A stretch of 18,944 bases of DNA from Bacilli bacterium. GTDB lineage: Bacteria; Bacillota_I; Bacilli_A; RFN20; CAG-826. The stretch spans positions 1-18,944 of the forward strand of contig JAFZRR010000045.1 of the NCBI GenBank assembly GCA_017619815.1, in the 5' to 3' direction. This document shows positions 1 through 7,831 of this stretch, in pieces (the stretch's first letter is position 1; each line of letters begins with the position of its first letter). Below the pieces are notes generated by a model. The model was not told where the DNA came from, ran no database searches, and saw only the letters and a list, made by a program, of their open reading frames with translations. A program made the position numbers and the translations under genes.

Positions 1-202
1 AATATGGTTTGAATCATTGCACCCATATAAAGAAATTGTTTTGCTAAAAAAGTCTCCACAATCATCGACATCAGATTGTTTGTTTCCAACCCAAATAAAA
101 CAATTATTGTTATACATAATTCCTAATTACTGTAAGAAAATATTAACAACTGCTTGTTTTGGTATAAAAAACATTGTTTACAACAAACAAGGTCAAATGA
201 TG

Positions 203-208
203 TATAAT
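203..208 (+). promoter_or_regulatory. Candidate -10 element for the Thoeris operon
   Basis: A perfect TATAAT lies 10 bases before the first ATG of the macro-domain gene. TTTACA at 177-182 is a possible -35 but leaves a 20-base spacer. Transcription would start close to the ATG, giving a nearly leaderless mRNA, which agrees with the lack of a Shine-Dalgarno site. The remaining upstream 200 bases show no gene I can support. Confidence 0.35.
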
Positions 209-218
209 AACTTTAAAT

Positions 219-1061
219 ATGTGGAAAAAGAAAAATGCAATCAAATCTCTAAACTGGTCTTTATCTATTTCTTCTTTTATTGGGGCACTTTTGTCTTTTA
301 TATTACTTCCAAGTAATTTTTGGTGGATTGGGCTAATTATATTTGTAGCAACATTTATAATAGTATTTTTTACAATATATTTAGTTTTAAGATTCAAGAA
401 ACGTCACAGAATCTCTGGCAGAGGCTCGGTTTTTATTGAATCTAGGTATGATAATGTTCTGAACATTAAAAAAGATAAACGTGAAAAATCAAAACCGGTT
501 GTTGTAATTCCTGTTAATTCTTCGTTTGACACTGTAGTGGAAGATAGCCCAAGCATTGTAGACAGAATTGTTGAGGGGACTTCAATTCATGGACAATGGT
601 TAAGACAATATGCTTCAACACCTGAATTATTAGAAAAACTTGATAGGGATATTAGTCAATTTATTGCTAACAAACATTGGATTCCTATTAAAGTGCTAGG
701 CAATAAAAGAGGTAAGAAAGATGTTTATCCTCTAGGAAGCTATGTATTCATTGAAACAAACGATTGTATCTTTTTGCTATTCGCGCTAACTGAATTTAAC
801 GAACATAATAAAGTTGTAAAAAAAGATGCCGAGGAATTTACTATCTTAATGAAAAAACTTATGGATATCACTGATGAATGTGCTGGTAAACACGTCTATA
901 TTCCTGTAATGGGAACAAAAATTGCTCTTTTTGGAATTGACGATTTAGCTTCATTTGAATATATAAAGAATGCAGCCTTAAATAAAAAATGTTCCTTGAG
1001 GGCGTCTATATCTATCGTCATCTTTGAAGAGTCTAGAGATAAAGTCTCTATCTATGATTAA
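219..1061 (+). CDS. thsA: Thoeris effector ThsA, type II-like: two membrane helices plus macro domain
   Basis: This 280-residue protein has two hydrophobic helices near residues 11-30 and 35-57, a basic stop-transfer patch (RFKKRHR), then a cytoplasmic domain from about 65 to the end. That domain carries the RGSVFIESRYDNVL and VVIPVNSSFD segments I associate with the macro-like DUF6430 family found with TIR proteins. In type II Thoeris, as I understand the published work, the TIR partner makes an ADP-ribose-based signal during phage infection that the macro domain senses, and the membrane part then stops growth or kills the cell. The start is the first in-frame ATG after a TGA at 198-200; no Shine-Dalgarno site is seen. 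The stop codon lies within the ribosome binding site of the TIR gene, so the two form an operon. Family assignment is by eye. Confidence 0.85.
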   Translation: MWKKKNAIKSLNWSLSISSFIGALLSFILLPSNFWWIGLIIFVATFIIVFFTIYLVLRFKKRHRISGRGSVFIESRYDNVLNIKKDKREKSKPVVVIPVNSSFDTVVEDSPSIVDRIVEGTSIHGQWLRQYASTPELLEKLDRDISQFIANKHWIPIKVLGNKRGKKDVYPLGSYVFIETNDCIFLLFALTEFNEHNKVVKKDAEEFTILMKKLMDITDECAGKHVYIPVMGTKIALFGIDDLASFEYIKNAALNKKCSLRASISIVIFEESRDKVSIYD

Positions 1062-1065
1062 GGAG
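1060..1065 (+). promoter_or_regulatory. Ribosome binding site of thsB
   Basis: AAGGAG overlaps the thsA stop codon and lies 10 bases before the thsB ATG. It fixes that start and couples translation of the effector and the signal-producing enzyme. Confidence 0.8.
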
Positions 1066-1075
1066 ATTAAGTTAT

Positions 1076-1702
1076 ATGAGCCATAGAGTATTTATAAGTT
1101 TTAAAAAAGAAGATCGTCGATATAAAGACGCAATTGTTAAAAGACTTGAAGAAAAAGAAATACAAGTTAACCACTTAGATGAAACAATTCAATCAAACAA
1201 TATTGATTATGTAATGCAACAAATTCGCGATAAATGGCAAGGTTCAACAACAGTTACTGTATTTTTGATTGGAGCGCATTCCTCTGAAAACGAGGGTGTT
1301 GATATATATGGAAGAAATCACCAAAGCTTTATTATTAGGGAATTAAGATCGGCTCTTTCTGATAGAGATGGTAATCCCCGCGATGGCATTCTTGGCGTAG
1401 TTTTGCCAGAAATGGAGCAGAAAGTCTATGGTGGTTCATATAAATGCGAACATTGTCAACAAGTGATAAATGTTGTTAATATAAACGATTCAACTGTGAT
1501 TAGGGAGTTCTCCAAGAATTATTATTTAAAAGCAGATCAATGTGGACATTATTGCGAAGATGGTCGTTTTTGTGTTTTGTGTCGATATAGCGAATTTATG
1601 AACGACCCTGAAAAATATATTGATAGAGCATATGATAAGATTAATGAACCAATTGCTAAGTGTGTAACTTATAAAGGAATTAATCATAAAGGACTATATT
1701 AG
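1076..1702 (+). CDS. thsB: Thoeris ThsB: TIR-like (MTH538 family) signal synthase with cysteine pairs
   Basis: This 208-residue protein starts with the TIR strand RVFISFKKED (4-13) followed by a helix. The segment NHQSFIIREL places a glutamate at residue 89, the usual position of the TIR catalytic acid. The C-terminal YSEFMNDPEKYID (171-183) is typical of the MTH538 or DUF1863 TIR-like branch. ThsB proteins cleave NAD+ and release a cyclic or conjugated ADP-ribose signal that activates ThsA. The second half holds six cysteines in pairs, CEHC (124-127), CGHYC (156-160) and CVLC (166-169), which could bind a metal; whether this is common in the family I cannot say. The gene is 14 bases behind thsA with a good ribosome binding site. 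A DNA-binding or toxin role is less likely given the adjacent macro-domain effector. Confidence 0.85.
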   Translation: MSHRVFISFKKEDRRYKDAIVKRLEEKEIQVNHLDETIQSNNIDYVMQQIRDKWQGSTTVTVFLIGAHSSENEGVDIYGRNHQSFIIRELRSALSDRDGNPRDGILGVVLPEMEQKVYGGSYKCEHCQQVINVVNINDSTVIREFSKNYYLKADQCGHYCEDGRFCVLCRYSEFMNDPEKYIDRAYDKINEPIAKCVTYKGINHKGLY

Positions 1703-1812
1703 CAATTTGTTTTTGAAAGTTGAGACATGGTTCTAAACTAATCAAATAATCGTTGCATATAACGGTTGTGGATTGATGATTTAAAAATCAATATTTGAAA
1801 GAGACATTTATG

Positions 1813-1827
1813 TCTACGAATCGTAGA
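1813..1827. promoter_or_regulatory. 15-bp dyad upstream of the XRE regulator gene
   Basis: TCTACGA-A-TCGTAGA has two perfect 7-bp arms around one central base, 69 bases before the ATG of the XRE gene. Size and position suit a dimeric helix-turn-helix operator, possibly for autoregulation. The flanking 1703-1895 gap also has three loose GAGACAT occurrences (near 1722, 1801 and 1891) but no gene. Confidence 0.4.
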
Positions 1828-1895
1828 GATAAGATTATTGGGCATTCTTGAAAGCATAGGTTTATTAATTTTATGGAGCGTTTCAAAATAGAGAC

Positions 1896-2957
1896 ATGGA
1901 AAACAACTCGCTTGGCAAAAAAATCGCTAAATTAAGAAAAGAAAACAATCTAACGCAAAAACAATTAGCAGATTTGATTCACGTTTCCGATAAAGCTATT
2001 AGTCGATGGGAATCAGGTTCTGGAAACCCAGATATCTCCTCTTTGCCCCAAATTGCAAAAGTATTGGGTGTTTCTGTGGATTTCTTATTGACTCCACATG
2101 TTGATGTTGAACAAACCGATAACATCACAAATAAGAACAAAAAAAATATAAAGAAAAATCCTGTCTTTTTCTATTTGTTTATTTTAGAAATTTTGATAAT
2201 TGCTACTTTTGCTTCGCTTCTTATTTCTGAATATAGCCGTAATTATAAAAGTGACACCAAGATTAACAGTAATCCATATATTAGTAATGTGACTATATTA
2301 TTAGATCAAAATGATAATGACACTTTAATCGATTACGAGGTTCTTTCAAATAAGTCATATTATTGTAGTCTTTCTGTATGTGGCACTGCATCTATTAGTG
2401 ATTTTAATTTTTCATCAAGTACTAACAATGTTCGTTTTTATGAAATCAAACATTTTCGAGATGAAATTTTTTATTCATATATTTTTGTAGGCGATTTTGA
2501 AGGTAAATTCACAATTTCTTTTGAATGTGCCAACTCAACATTTTTCAAAACGTTTTGTGCTATTCATGGCGATATTTCTTCCGATGTTTTAATAGATACT
2601 GATTTGAATGTTGAACTTAATCCCATGCCTTTTATTGCTGAAGATGAAGATGGTCTTTCTTCTTATCTTGACTCTAATCCTTCTTTAAAACCATATGCTT
2701 ATGATTTGCACAACGACTTCTCAAATAATATTTTGTTTTTTAACTACTTATATATATCACCATCAGAACAAAAATATTCTTACCTTTCATCGTTTATTTT
2801 TAACGGAAAATTATATTGCGATTTTTCTGCAAAAATCTTTTCTAGCGATATTCAATTCGATGTTTCGGGGATTCATTTTTCTGTTGTTAGACTAAATAGA
2901 AATTATTTAAGTTTAGCCCCTTTTGAGATTCATTTCTCGTATTCTAACGCCTTGTGA
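1896..2957 (+). CDS. Membrane-anchored XRE-family regulator with large external domain
   Basis: This 353-residue protein begins with a Cro/CI-type helix-turn-helix (about 5-65): KIAKLRKENNLTQKQLAD, then HVSDKAISRWESG and LGVSVDFLL. A lysine-rich linker (79-88) is followed by one transmembrane helix (about 89-111), leaving some 240 residues outside the cell. The topology resembles a one-component sensor in which an external event alters a DNA-bound cytoplasmic domain. I do not recognise the external region, which is rich in serine, asparagine and aromatics. The gene ends 14 bases before a secreted subtilase with a TGAGGTAA ribosome binding site between them, so the two are probably co-transcribed and functionally paired. 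A dyad at 1813-1827 may be its operator. The start has only a weak Shine-Dalgarno site. Confidence 0.75.
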   Translation: MENNSLGKKIAKLRKENNLTQKQLADLIHVSDKAISRWESGSGNPDISSLPQIAKVLGVSVDFLLTPHVDVEQTDNITNKNKKNIKKNPVFFYLFILEILIIATFASLLISEYSRNYKSDTKINSNPYISNVTILLDQNDNDTLIDYEVLSNKSYYCSLSVCGTASISDFNFSSSTNNVRFYEIKHFRDEIFYSYIFVGDFEGKFTISFECANSTFFKTFCAIHGDISSDVLIDTDLNVELNPMPFIAEDEDGLSSYLDSNPSLKPYAYDLHNDFSNNILFFNYLYISPSEQKYSYLSSFIFNGKLYCDFSAKIFSSDIQFDVSGIHFSVVRLNRNYLSLAPFEIHFSYSNAL

Positions 2958-2971
2958 GGTAATCAACTATT

Positions 2972-5539
2972 ATGAATTTTAAAACTTTAATCATTCCATT
3001 TCTTTGTTTTGTGTGTACACATGTTTCTTCTGCTTGTAAAACATTCGATTCGACAAGCAATGATTCGAACCTTCATGAACCATCAACAGTTATAAGCGAC
3101 CCATCCTTTGGTTTACACGATGATGAAAGAAAAATAGATTCTAATGAGTGTTCTGTTCTTGTTAGAATCAATGATTACAACGACACACAGAACTGTCTTC
3201 TTGATAGAAACGAACTAAAAGAGGCAAACCATTTCAGGAACATTGATTTTTTCTCAAAACTGAAATTAACTGATTACAGTTCTTATTATTGCAGTTTGTA
3301 TGCGCCGTTTATTGAAATTAAATATGCCTCAAAACAATTATTTGCAAAAAACGATCTAAAAAAGATTATCAATGCTTGTAAGAACAACAAATCGCAATAT
3401 GAAATCGTTGATGAAAAAATGTATGAAAATGAGGATGAAGACTACGAGTTAATTAAGCCTGACAACCAATCTTTCTATCCTTTTGAAAGAGCCTTGGCGG
3501 ATGTTGGAATATCATATTCAGATAATGATACATCAAGAAACAGGGGGAACGGAGTTAAAATCGGCATTTTGGAAAATTATTTGCCTAATAGTTTTCAAAA
3601 TTTTACTGGCGTTTCGTATTCAACCTTTGGAAGTGGATCTGATGATCACCCAACTCAAGTTGCATCTATTGCGGGTGGCAATTTTGGAATTGCTTCTAAA
3701 TCAAGTTTCTACTTTGTTGCTAAACAAAGTTGTTCAAGCAAATTTCAAAGTGTTGATTTAATGATTTTGAATGGTGTTAACGTTATTAACCATAGCGGTG
3801 GTTTTTCACCTAATCCTCACGCATATAACATTTATGCAAGTTACATCGATTATATTGTGAGAAACACAGGATGTATATTTGTTAATGCCGCAGGCAACTA
3901 TACTTCAAGCGATGGTTATTATTTTCCTAATCCGTCATATGGACTTAATGTTATTTCTGTTGGTTCGTGTAATAGAACCCTTCATCCATCATTTTTTAAT
4001 TGCAAAAAAATTGATAGTGATAGCGAATACGATTCAATTATAAAAAAACCTAATTTATTTGCTCCCGGAGATCATCTTTTTGGTGTGAGAAATATTTGTG
4101 ATGGCGCTGATTCAGACGATTATCTTAGCGGCACTAGCTATGCCGCTCCTATTGTTACAGGGATTGTTGCTTTGTTGATGGGCGAATATCCAGAACTAAA
4201 AACAAACCCAGCCAAGCTTATTTCTATATTAACTACATCATGCAACAAAATGGCTAACCAAGAAAGTGATTTCGATAACACCCATGGATTTGGAGTAATA
4301 AATTATGAAAATGCGAGACTTGCATATCAAAATTCTTCTTCTGTTAATTCATCAAACTTAAGCGGCGATATTTTTCAAGGATCCTTATCTCTTTTTGGTG
4401 GAGAAGATTTAATAATTAGTTCTGAGTCATTGTATAACGCATCTAATAATACATCTGGCTCAACAATCATCAGTTCCTCTTCAATTCAATATGTTGCTCC
4501 TAGAATTAGTTTATATGACCAAAGCAATAACATTGTTGCGACGTCAAATTTGTATGGCAATTTTTGCTACTTGAGTTTTAAAAACGATACAAATAGCACT
4601 ATCAATCTTCATTATAGTATTTGTGCCGAAAATTATATGGATTTTGTAGGCGTATCACAAATGATTGGGTATTCACTAGTTGCCGGGAAAGATAAATTAA
4701 ATGCCTCTTTATCTATAATCAACAACTATCTGGATACCAACCCGACATTTAATTGGAATGTTTCCTCACTAAAAATAATAAACCATGTCGATATGTATGT
4801 AACGAATTTTAGAGGTCAAGAGATTTTTCGCTCTTTGAATGTCAGTGGAGGATTTTCTGTCACGCTTACAACAAGTGTTTGGGGAAACATAATAGATATG
4901 AGAGGAAGAGAATATTATGCGTTCATTAAGATTGTTTTTAATGATAATTCCTCAGCATATTCTAAAGTGTCATTTCTTTTAGAACCGAACAGGTATAGAG
5001 ATTTAATTCAAATATTGCCCATCGATTATGAATTTGAAGAACAGTATTTCTTCTATGAAAAAACCACAACGTTGTCTTTTGATAATGTTAATATAACTAC
5101 AAAAAGATTGAGATGTGGTTATATTCAAAACCAGTATATTGTGTTATCTCCTAAAAGAACTGGAGCAGGAAGCGCATATTTGCAAATGGATTTTGATAGC
5201 AGCATTTATTCTGTTCTGATTGGACTTGCATGGTGGAGCAATAATGAAAGGGTTTATTCCTCCAACGGTGATAGCTACGTTTTAGAGTACAAAAACAACA
5301 GTGGCCAATGGGTTGAATGGCTTGATTTGTTGAATGATGTTAGCATTACAACAAACAGAGACATTGTAGACAGATTTGTTATATCTGATTCAGGTGGAAT
5401 CAACGGAATTAGAATTGTTTGTTACTGTGCTTCTCCGACAAGCGACCGAAACAAAGGAAGAATTTGTGTTGACGATATTGTTCTTAATCAAAATTATTCA
5501 TTCAATTTTATTTCTCAATTTTACGATCCGGTTTATTAA
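2972..5539 (+). CDS. Secreted subtilisin-like (S8) serine protease with shared C-terminal region
   Basis: This 855-residue protein has an N-terminal signal peptide (about 1-21, ending VSSA) and a propeptide-like region to about 190. The subtilase domain follows: GVKIGILEN (194-202), DDHPTQVASIAGG (224-236, catalytic His226), FVNAAGN (303-309, oxyanion Asn309) and SGTSYAAP (386-393, catalytic Ser389). At the catalytic aspartate position the sequence has Glu201, a variant I believe occurs in some related S8 proteins. After about 455 come beta-rich regions. Residues about 583-840 match the end of the cysteine peptidase at 7.8-10.1 kb, including NPTFNW, RCGYIQNQYIV, LSPKR and KGRICVDDI. The gene follows a membrane XRE regulator by 14 bases. 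A cysteine follows the signal peptide at residue 22 but the lipobox is poor. The target is unknown. Confidence 0.85.
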   Translation: MNFKTLIIPFLCFVCTHVSSACKTFDSTSNDSNLHEPSTVISDPSFGLHDDERKIDSNECSVLVRINDYNDTQNCLLDRNELKEANHFRNIDFFSKLKLTDYSSYYCSLYAPFIEIKYASKQLFAKNDLKKIINACKNNKSQYEIVDEKMYENEDEDYELIKPDNQSFYPFERALADVGISYSDNDTSRNRGNGVKIGILENYLPNSFQNFTGVSYSTFGSGSDDHPTQVASIAGGNFGIASKSSFYFVAKQSCSSKFQSVDLMILNGVNVINHSGGFSPNPHAYNIYASYIDYIVRNTGCIFVNAAGNYTSSDGYYFPNPSYGLNVISVGSCNRTLHPSFFNCKKIDSDSEYDSIIKKPNLFAPGDHLFGVRNICDGADSDDYLSGTSYAAPIVTGIVALLMGEYPELKTNPAKLISILTTSCNKMANQESDFDNTHGFGVINYENARLAYQNSSSVNSSNLSGDIFQGSLSLFGGEDLIISSESLYNASNNTSGSTIISSSSIQYVAPRISLYDQSNNIVATSNLYGNFCYLSFKNDTNSTINLHYSICAENYMDFVGVSQMIGYSLVAGKDKLNASLSIINNYLDTNPTFNWNVSSLKIINHVDMYVTNFRGQEIFRSLNVSGGFSVTLTTSVWGNIIDMRGREYYAFIKIVFNDNSSAYSKVSFLLEPNRYRDLIQILPIDYEFEEQYFFYEKTTTLSFDNVNITTKRLRCGYIQNQYIVLSPKRTGAGSAYLQMDFDSSIYSVLIGLAWWSNNERVYSSNGDSYVLEYKNNSGQWVEWLDLLNDVSITTNRDIVDRFVISDSGGINGIRIVCYCASPTSDRNKGRICVDDIVLNQNYSFNFISQFYDPVY

Positions 5540-5648
5540 ATTTTACTTTGCAAGAGGGATTTGTTTTGACAAGTAGTGCTAATAAACAAATAAAATCAAC
5601 TTGCGTTTATTCTCCGTTGTAAAAACATTAGCAAATATATAATTATGT

Positions 5649-5676
5649 TTGTACAATTGGTTTAAAAGATTAAGAT
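5649..5676 (+). promoter_or_regulatory. Possible promoter for the DUF4365 gene
   Basis: TTGTAC at 5649-5654 and TAAGAT at 5671-5676 are separated by 16 bases and lie just before the ATG at 5690. The -10 element is poor. The 150-bp gap after the protease gene also holds a loose GCTAAT/ATTAGC inverted pair and no gene. Confidence 0.25.
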
Positions 5677-5689
5677 TATGAAAAAGTGA

Positions 5690-6670
5690 ATGATTATGGC
5701 GAATACTATTGAAAGAAGTGGCACACACTATTGTGGTCTAACAGCAGAAAATAACAAATGGCTATTTCGTGAGCAACCAATAAATGACATTGGAATTGAC
5801 GCTCACATAGAATTTATTGACTCGTCGAATAAACCAAAACAACTAATAGCGTTACAAATAAAATCTGGAAGTAGTTGGTTTAAAGAAAAAAATAAAGGCT
5901 GTGTTATTTTTCGCGATATTGATGAAAATCATTATTTGTATTGGACGATGAATTCTTTACCTTGCATTATAGTTTTATATAATCCTGATGATAATACTTG
6001 CGTGTGGCAAGAATTGTCTAAAAATACAATTAAAAAGACCAAACACGGCAAAGGGAAAGGATATTATGTCCAAGTTCCTCTTAACCAAATCTTCTTGGAT
6101 GCATCATCTAACAAAAAGTTACTATCATTATCTAACCTTCCCGAACATATTGTGAATTACAATTTTTTGTTGTCTCAAAAACCATTTATGGAAGTAATTC
6201 AAAATGGCGGAATTGTAAAACTGCATTCTTATGAATGGGTAAATAAATCTAGCGGTAGAGGTGATACTGAATTAATAATTGATGATGGCAAAGAAATTAA
6301 AAAGTATTCTTATCCTTATTGGTTTCCACATACGTCATATAAAGGTGTTTTTTCTCGCTTATTTCCGTGGGCTACTTTTACTGCTGATGAGGAATTTTAT
6401 GAAGATAGCGACGAAACATTATGGAAAGATTTAAACTGTTGGTATGACAAAGAAGAAGATGATTGGATTGTGGTTGGTGATTCATTCGAAGAATTCCGCG
6501 CAAACCTTAATCCAATGAGGAGTATCGACCATGCTGGTGAAGTTGCTGAATATATGTTGATTCTTACATTAAACGATTTAGGAAAATCATTTTTAAGAGT
6601 TGATGAATTCTTATCTAATGACCAACCATATAATTCTACTAGGCCAAAAGAAGAGGGTGATTATAAATGA
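5690..6670 (+). CDS. DUF4365-type PD-(D/E)xK nuclease-fold protein, defence-associated
   Basis: This is a 326-residue protein. The N-terminal half (about 1-145) matches the DUF4365 pattern: a helix with E20 and E28, then NDIGIDAHIEF (Asp37), then ALQIKSG (54-60, Gln56-x-Lys58). This is the layout of a PD-(D/E)xK nuclease active site. DUF4365 domains are common in bacterial defence islands and presumably cut nucleic acid. The rest (about 165-326) is acidic and tryptophan-rich and I do not recognise it; it may sense a trigger or bind the partner. The stop overlaps the start of the next gene (ATGA), so the pair is translationally coupled. A second ATG six bases downstream (5696) is an equally possible start. 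The active-site reading is by eye and nuclease activity is inferred. Confidence 0.65.
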   Translation: MIMANTIERSGTHYCGLTAENNKWLFREQPINDIGIDAHIEFIDSSNKPKQLIALQIKSGSSWFKEKNKGCVIFRDIDENHYLYWTMNSLPCIIVLYNPDDNTCVWQELSKNTIKKTKHGKGKGYYVQVPLNQIFLDASSNKKLLSLSNLPEHIVNYNFLLSQKPFMEVIQNGGIVKLHSYEWVNKSSGRGDTELIIDDGKEIKKYSYPYWFPHTSYKGVFSRLFPWATFTADEEFYEDSDETLWKDLNCWYDKEEDDWIVVGDSFEEFRANLNPMRSIDHAGEVAEYMLILTLNDLGKSFLRVDEFLSNDQPYNSTRPKEEGDYK

Positions 6671-7065
6671 ATATTAAGTTATCTGAGTATAAAAATCCAA
6701 ATACAATTTCGGATGAATACGAACTAGATCCAGCACAAGAATATGTGCTAATCGATTTTGAATCAGAATTAAAAATACAATCCGCCATTCTAATGTCTTT
6801 TCAGATAATGGGGGCTCCTCCAGCCCTCAAAAATTATCATGCATGGTTATACAAAAATGGATTTGATATTAATTCGCCAAATCCAACCAATGCATTTGTA
6901 TCTTCTTTTTATGGAAATAGGCCTTTGTGGAAGACAGATTATTCACAAGGCATTGTTGTAAAAGTTGATGGAGATGACGATTATTATATTGTTATGGAAT
7001 GTAGTTCTAAAAATAAAGGTTACAAACATACAAAAATCATTTTAACATTAGGTGGATGTTTGTAA
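6667..7065 (+). CDS. Hypothetical protein coupled to the DUF4365 gene
   Basis: This 132-residue acidic protein has no signal peptide or membrane helix. I do not recognise it. Visible features are an N-terminal YELDPAQEYVLIDFESEL stretch and a C-terminal beta-rich half with the segment VVKVDGDDDYYIVMECSS (about 97-114). Its start codon overlaps the stop of the DUF4365 gene by four bases (ATGA), so it is made with that protein. A regulatory or inhibitory subunit for the nuclease is plausible from position alone. A short palindrome, GCCTATAGGC, follows the stop but is too small to be a convincing terminator. Confidence 0.6.
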   Translation: MNIKLSEYKNPNTISDEYELDPAQEYVLIDFESELKIQSAILMSFQIMGAPPALKNYHAWLYKNGFDINSPNPTNAFVSSFYGNRPLWKTDYSQGIVVKVDGDDDYYIVMECSSKNKGYKHTKIILTLGGCL

Positions 7066-7140
7066 TGGCCTATAGGCTTTAAATAATTTTCACATTAATT
7101 CACATACAAATAGTATTGTCTAGTTGGATAATAAAAAGTA

Positions 7141-7148
7141 GAAAGGAG
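7141..7148 (+). promoter_or_regulatory. Ribosome binding site deciding the second XRE start
   Basis: GAAAGGAG is the strongest Shine-Dalgarno site in this part of the window. It overlaps the upstream GTG at 7148 and stands 8 bases before the TTG at 7157, so translation probably begins at the TTG rather than at the GTG of the longest open frame. Confidence 0.6.
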
Positions 7149-7156
7149 TGAGTAGT

Positions 7157-7831
7157 TTGGATTTTCCTAACAAATTAAAATTCTTAAGACAAAATAAAGG
7201 CATTACTCAAGAAAAACTTGCGAAAGAATTATTTGTAAGTCGTACATTGGTTACAAAATTCGAAACCGGTAAAGCTATTCCCACACCAGACACCTTGAAA
7301 CGTATTGCAACTTATTTCGATGTTTCTATTGATGATTTATTGTCCAATGAAGATGTGAAACTTTTGATTGTCCAGTCTAATGCTACTTTCAAAAATATTA
7401 GAACATTTTTCATTATTGCTTCTATTTTTTTGACTATTTGTATATTGCTAATCTATGTCTTGCCATTGTTTAGTTATGGACATTATGTTGATGATAACAA
7501 ATATGTCTATGGTAATGTAAGCCTGATGAGTGCATTTTTTAAAAGTAACAACCCCCTTTGTTTGATTTCTTTTGCTTTTGGTTTGCTCGTATTGATTATC
7601 CTTTGCTTTGATCTTTGGTTACCGAAAATTAGTTCAAAAAGCAAATTATTTGATGCTTTAACTTTTATTGCATATGCGATTCTAATTTCTCTAACTATAA
7701 TTACGATTATAACAGGAATCAATATAATTTTTAGTGGTAGTTTCCAAATGAATACTTTTAAAAAATATGAAAATTATATTATCTGTATTAATCGCCTCGA
7801 CAAGCATAGCTTTTGCTTCGTTTCACAATGA
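7157..7831 (+). CDS. Membrane-anchored XRE-family regulator with three helices
   Basis: From the TTG start this is 224 residues. The Cro/CI helix-turn-helix occupies about 2-62: KLKFLRQNKGITQEKLAKEL, then FVSRTLVTKFETGKAIP and FDVSIDDLL. Three hydrophobic helices follow, near residues 84-105, 133-156 and 164-192. It pairs a DNA-binding head with a membrane part, like the regulator at 1.9-3.0 kb but with a multi-helix membrane domain instead of a large external one. The last 22 codons overlap the signal-peptide region of the next gene in another frame. An overlap of 65 bases is long, so the C-terminus may be the product of an old frameshift or may couple the two genes. It is probably the dedicated regulator of the downstream cysteine peptidase; this is inferred from adjacency. 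Confidence 0.72.
   Translation: MDFPNKLKFLRQNKGITQEKLAKELFVSRTLVTKFETGKAIPTPDTLKRIATYFDVSIDDLLSNEDVKLLIVQSNATFKNIRTFFIIASIFLTICILLIYVLPLFSYGHYVDDNKYVYGNVSLMSAFFKSNNPLCLISFAFGLLVLIILCFDLWLPKISSKSKLFDALTFIAYAILISLTIITIITGINIIFSGSFQMNTFKKYENYIICINRLDKHSFCFVSQ

Noticed and set aside
17..316. 99-codon open frame at the left edge
   Set aside because: It overlaps the start of the macro-domain gene in another frame, has no ribosome binding site, and its residues show no family pattern.
1715..1900. Three GAGACAT occurrences as an operator array
   Set aside because: The shared core is only seven bases, the spacing is irregular, and one copy overlaps a start codon; chance cannot be excluded.
2972..3040. 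Lipoprotein signal on the S8 protease
   Set aside because: A cysteine follows the signal peptide (VSSAC), but the -3 position is serine, which is a poor lipobox. Ordinary signal peptidase cleavage after SSA is as likely.
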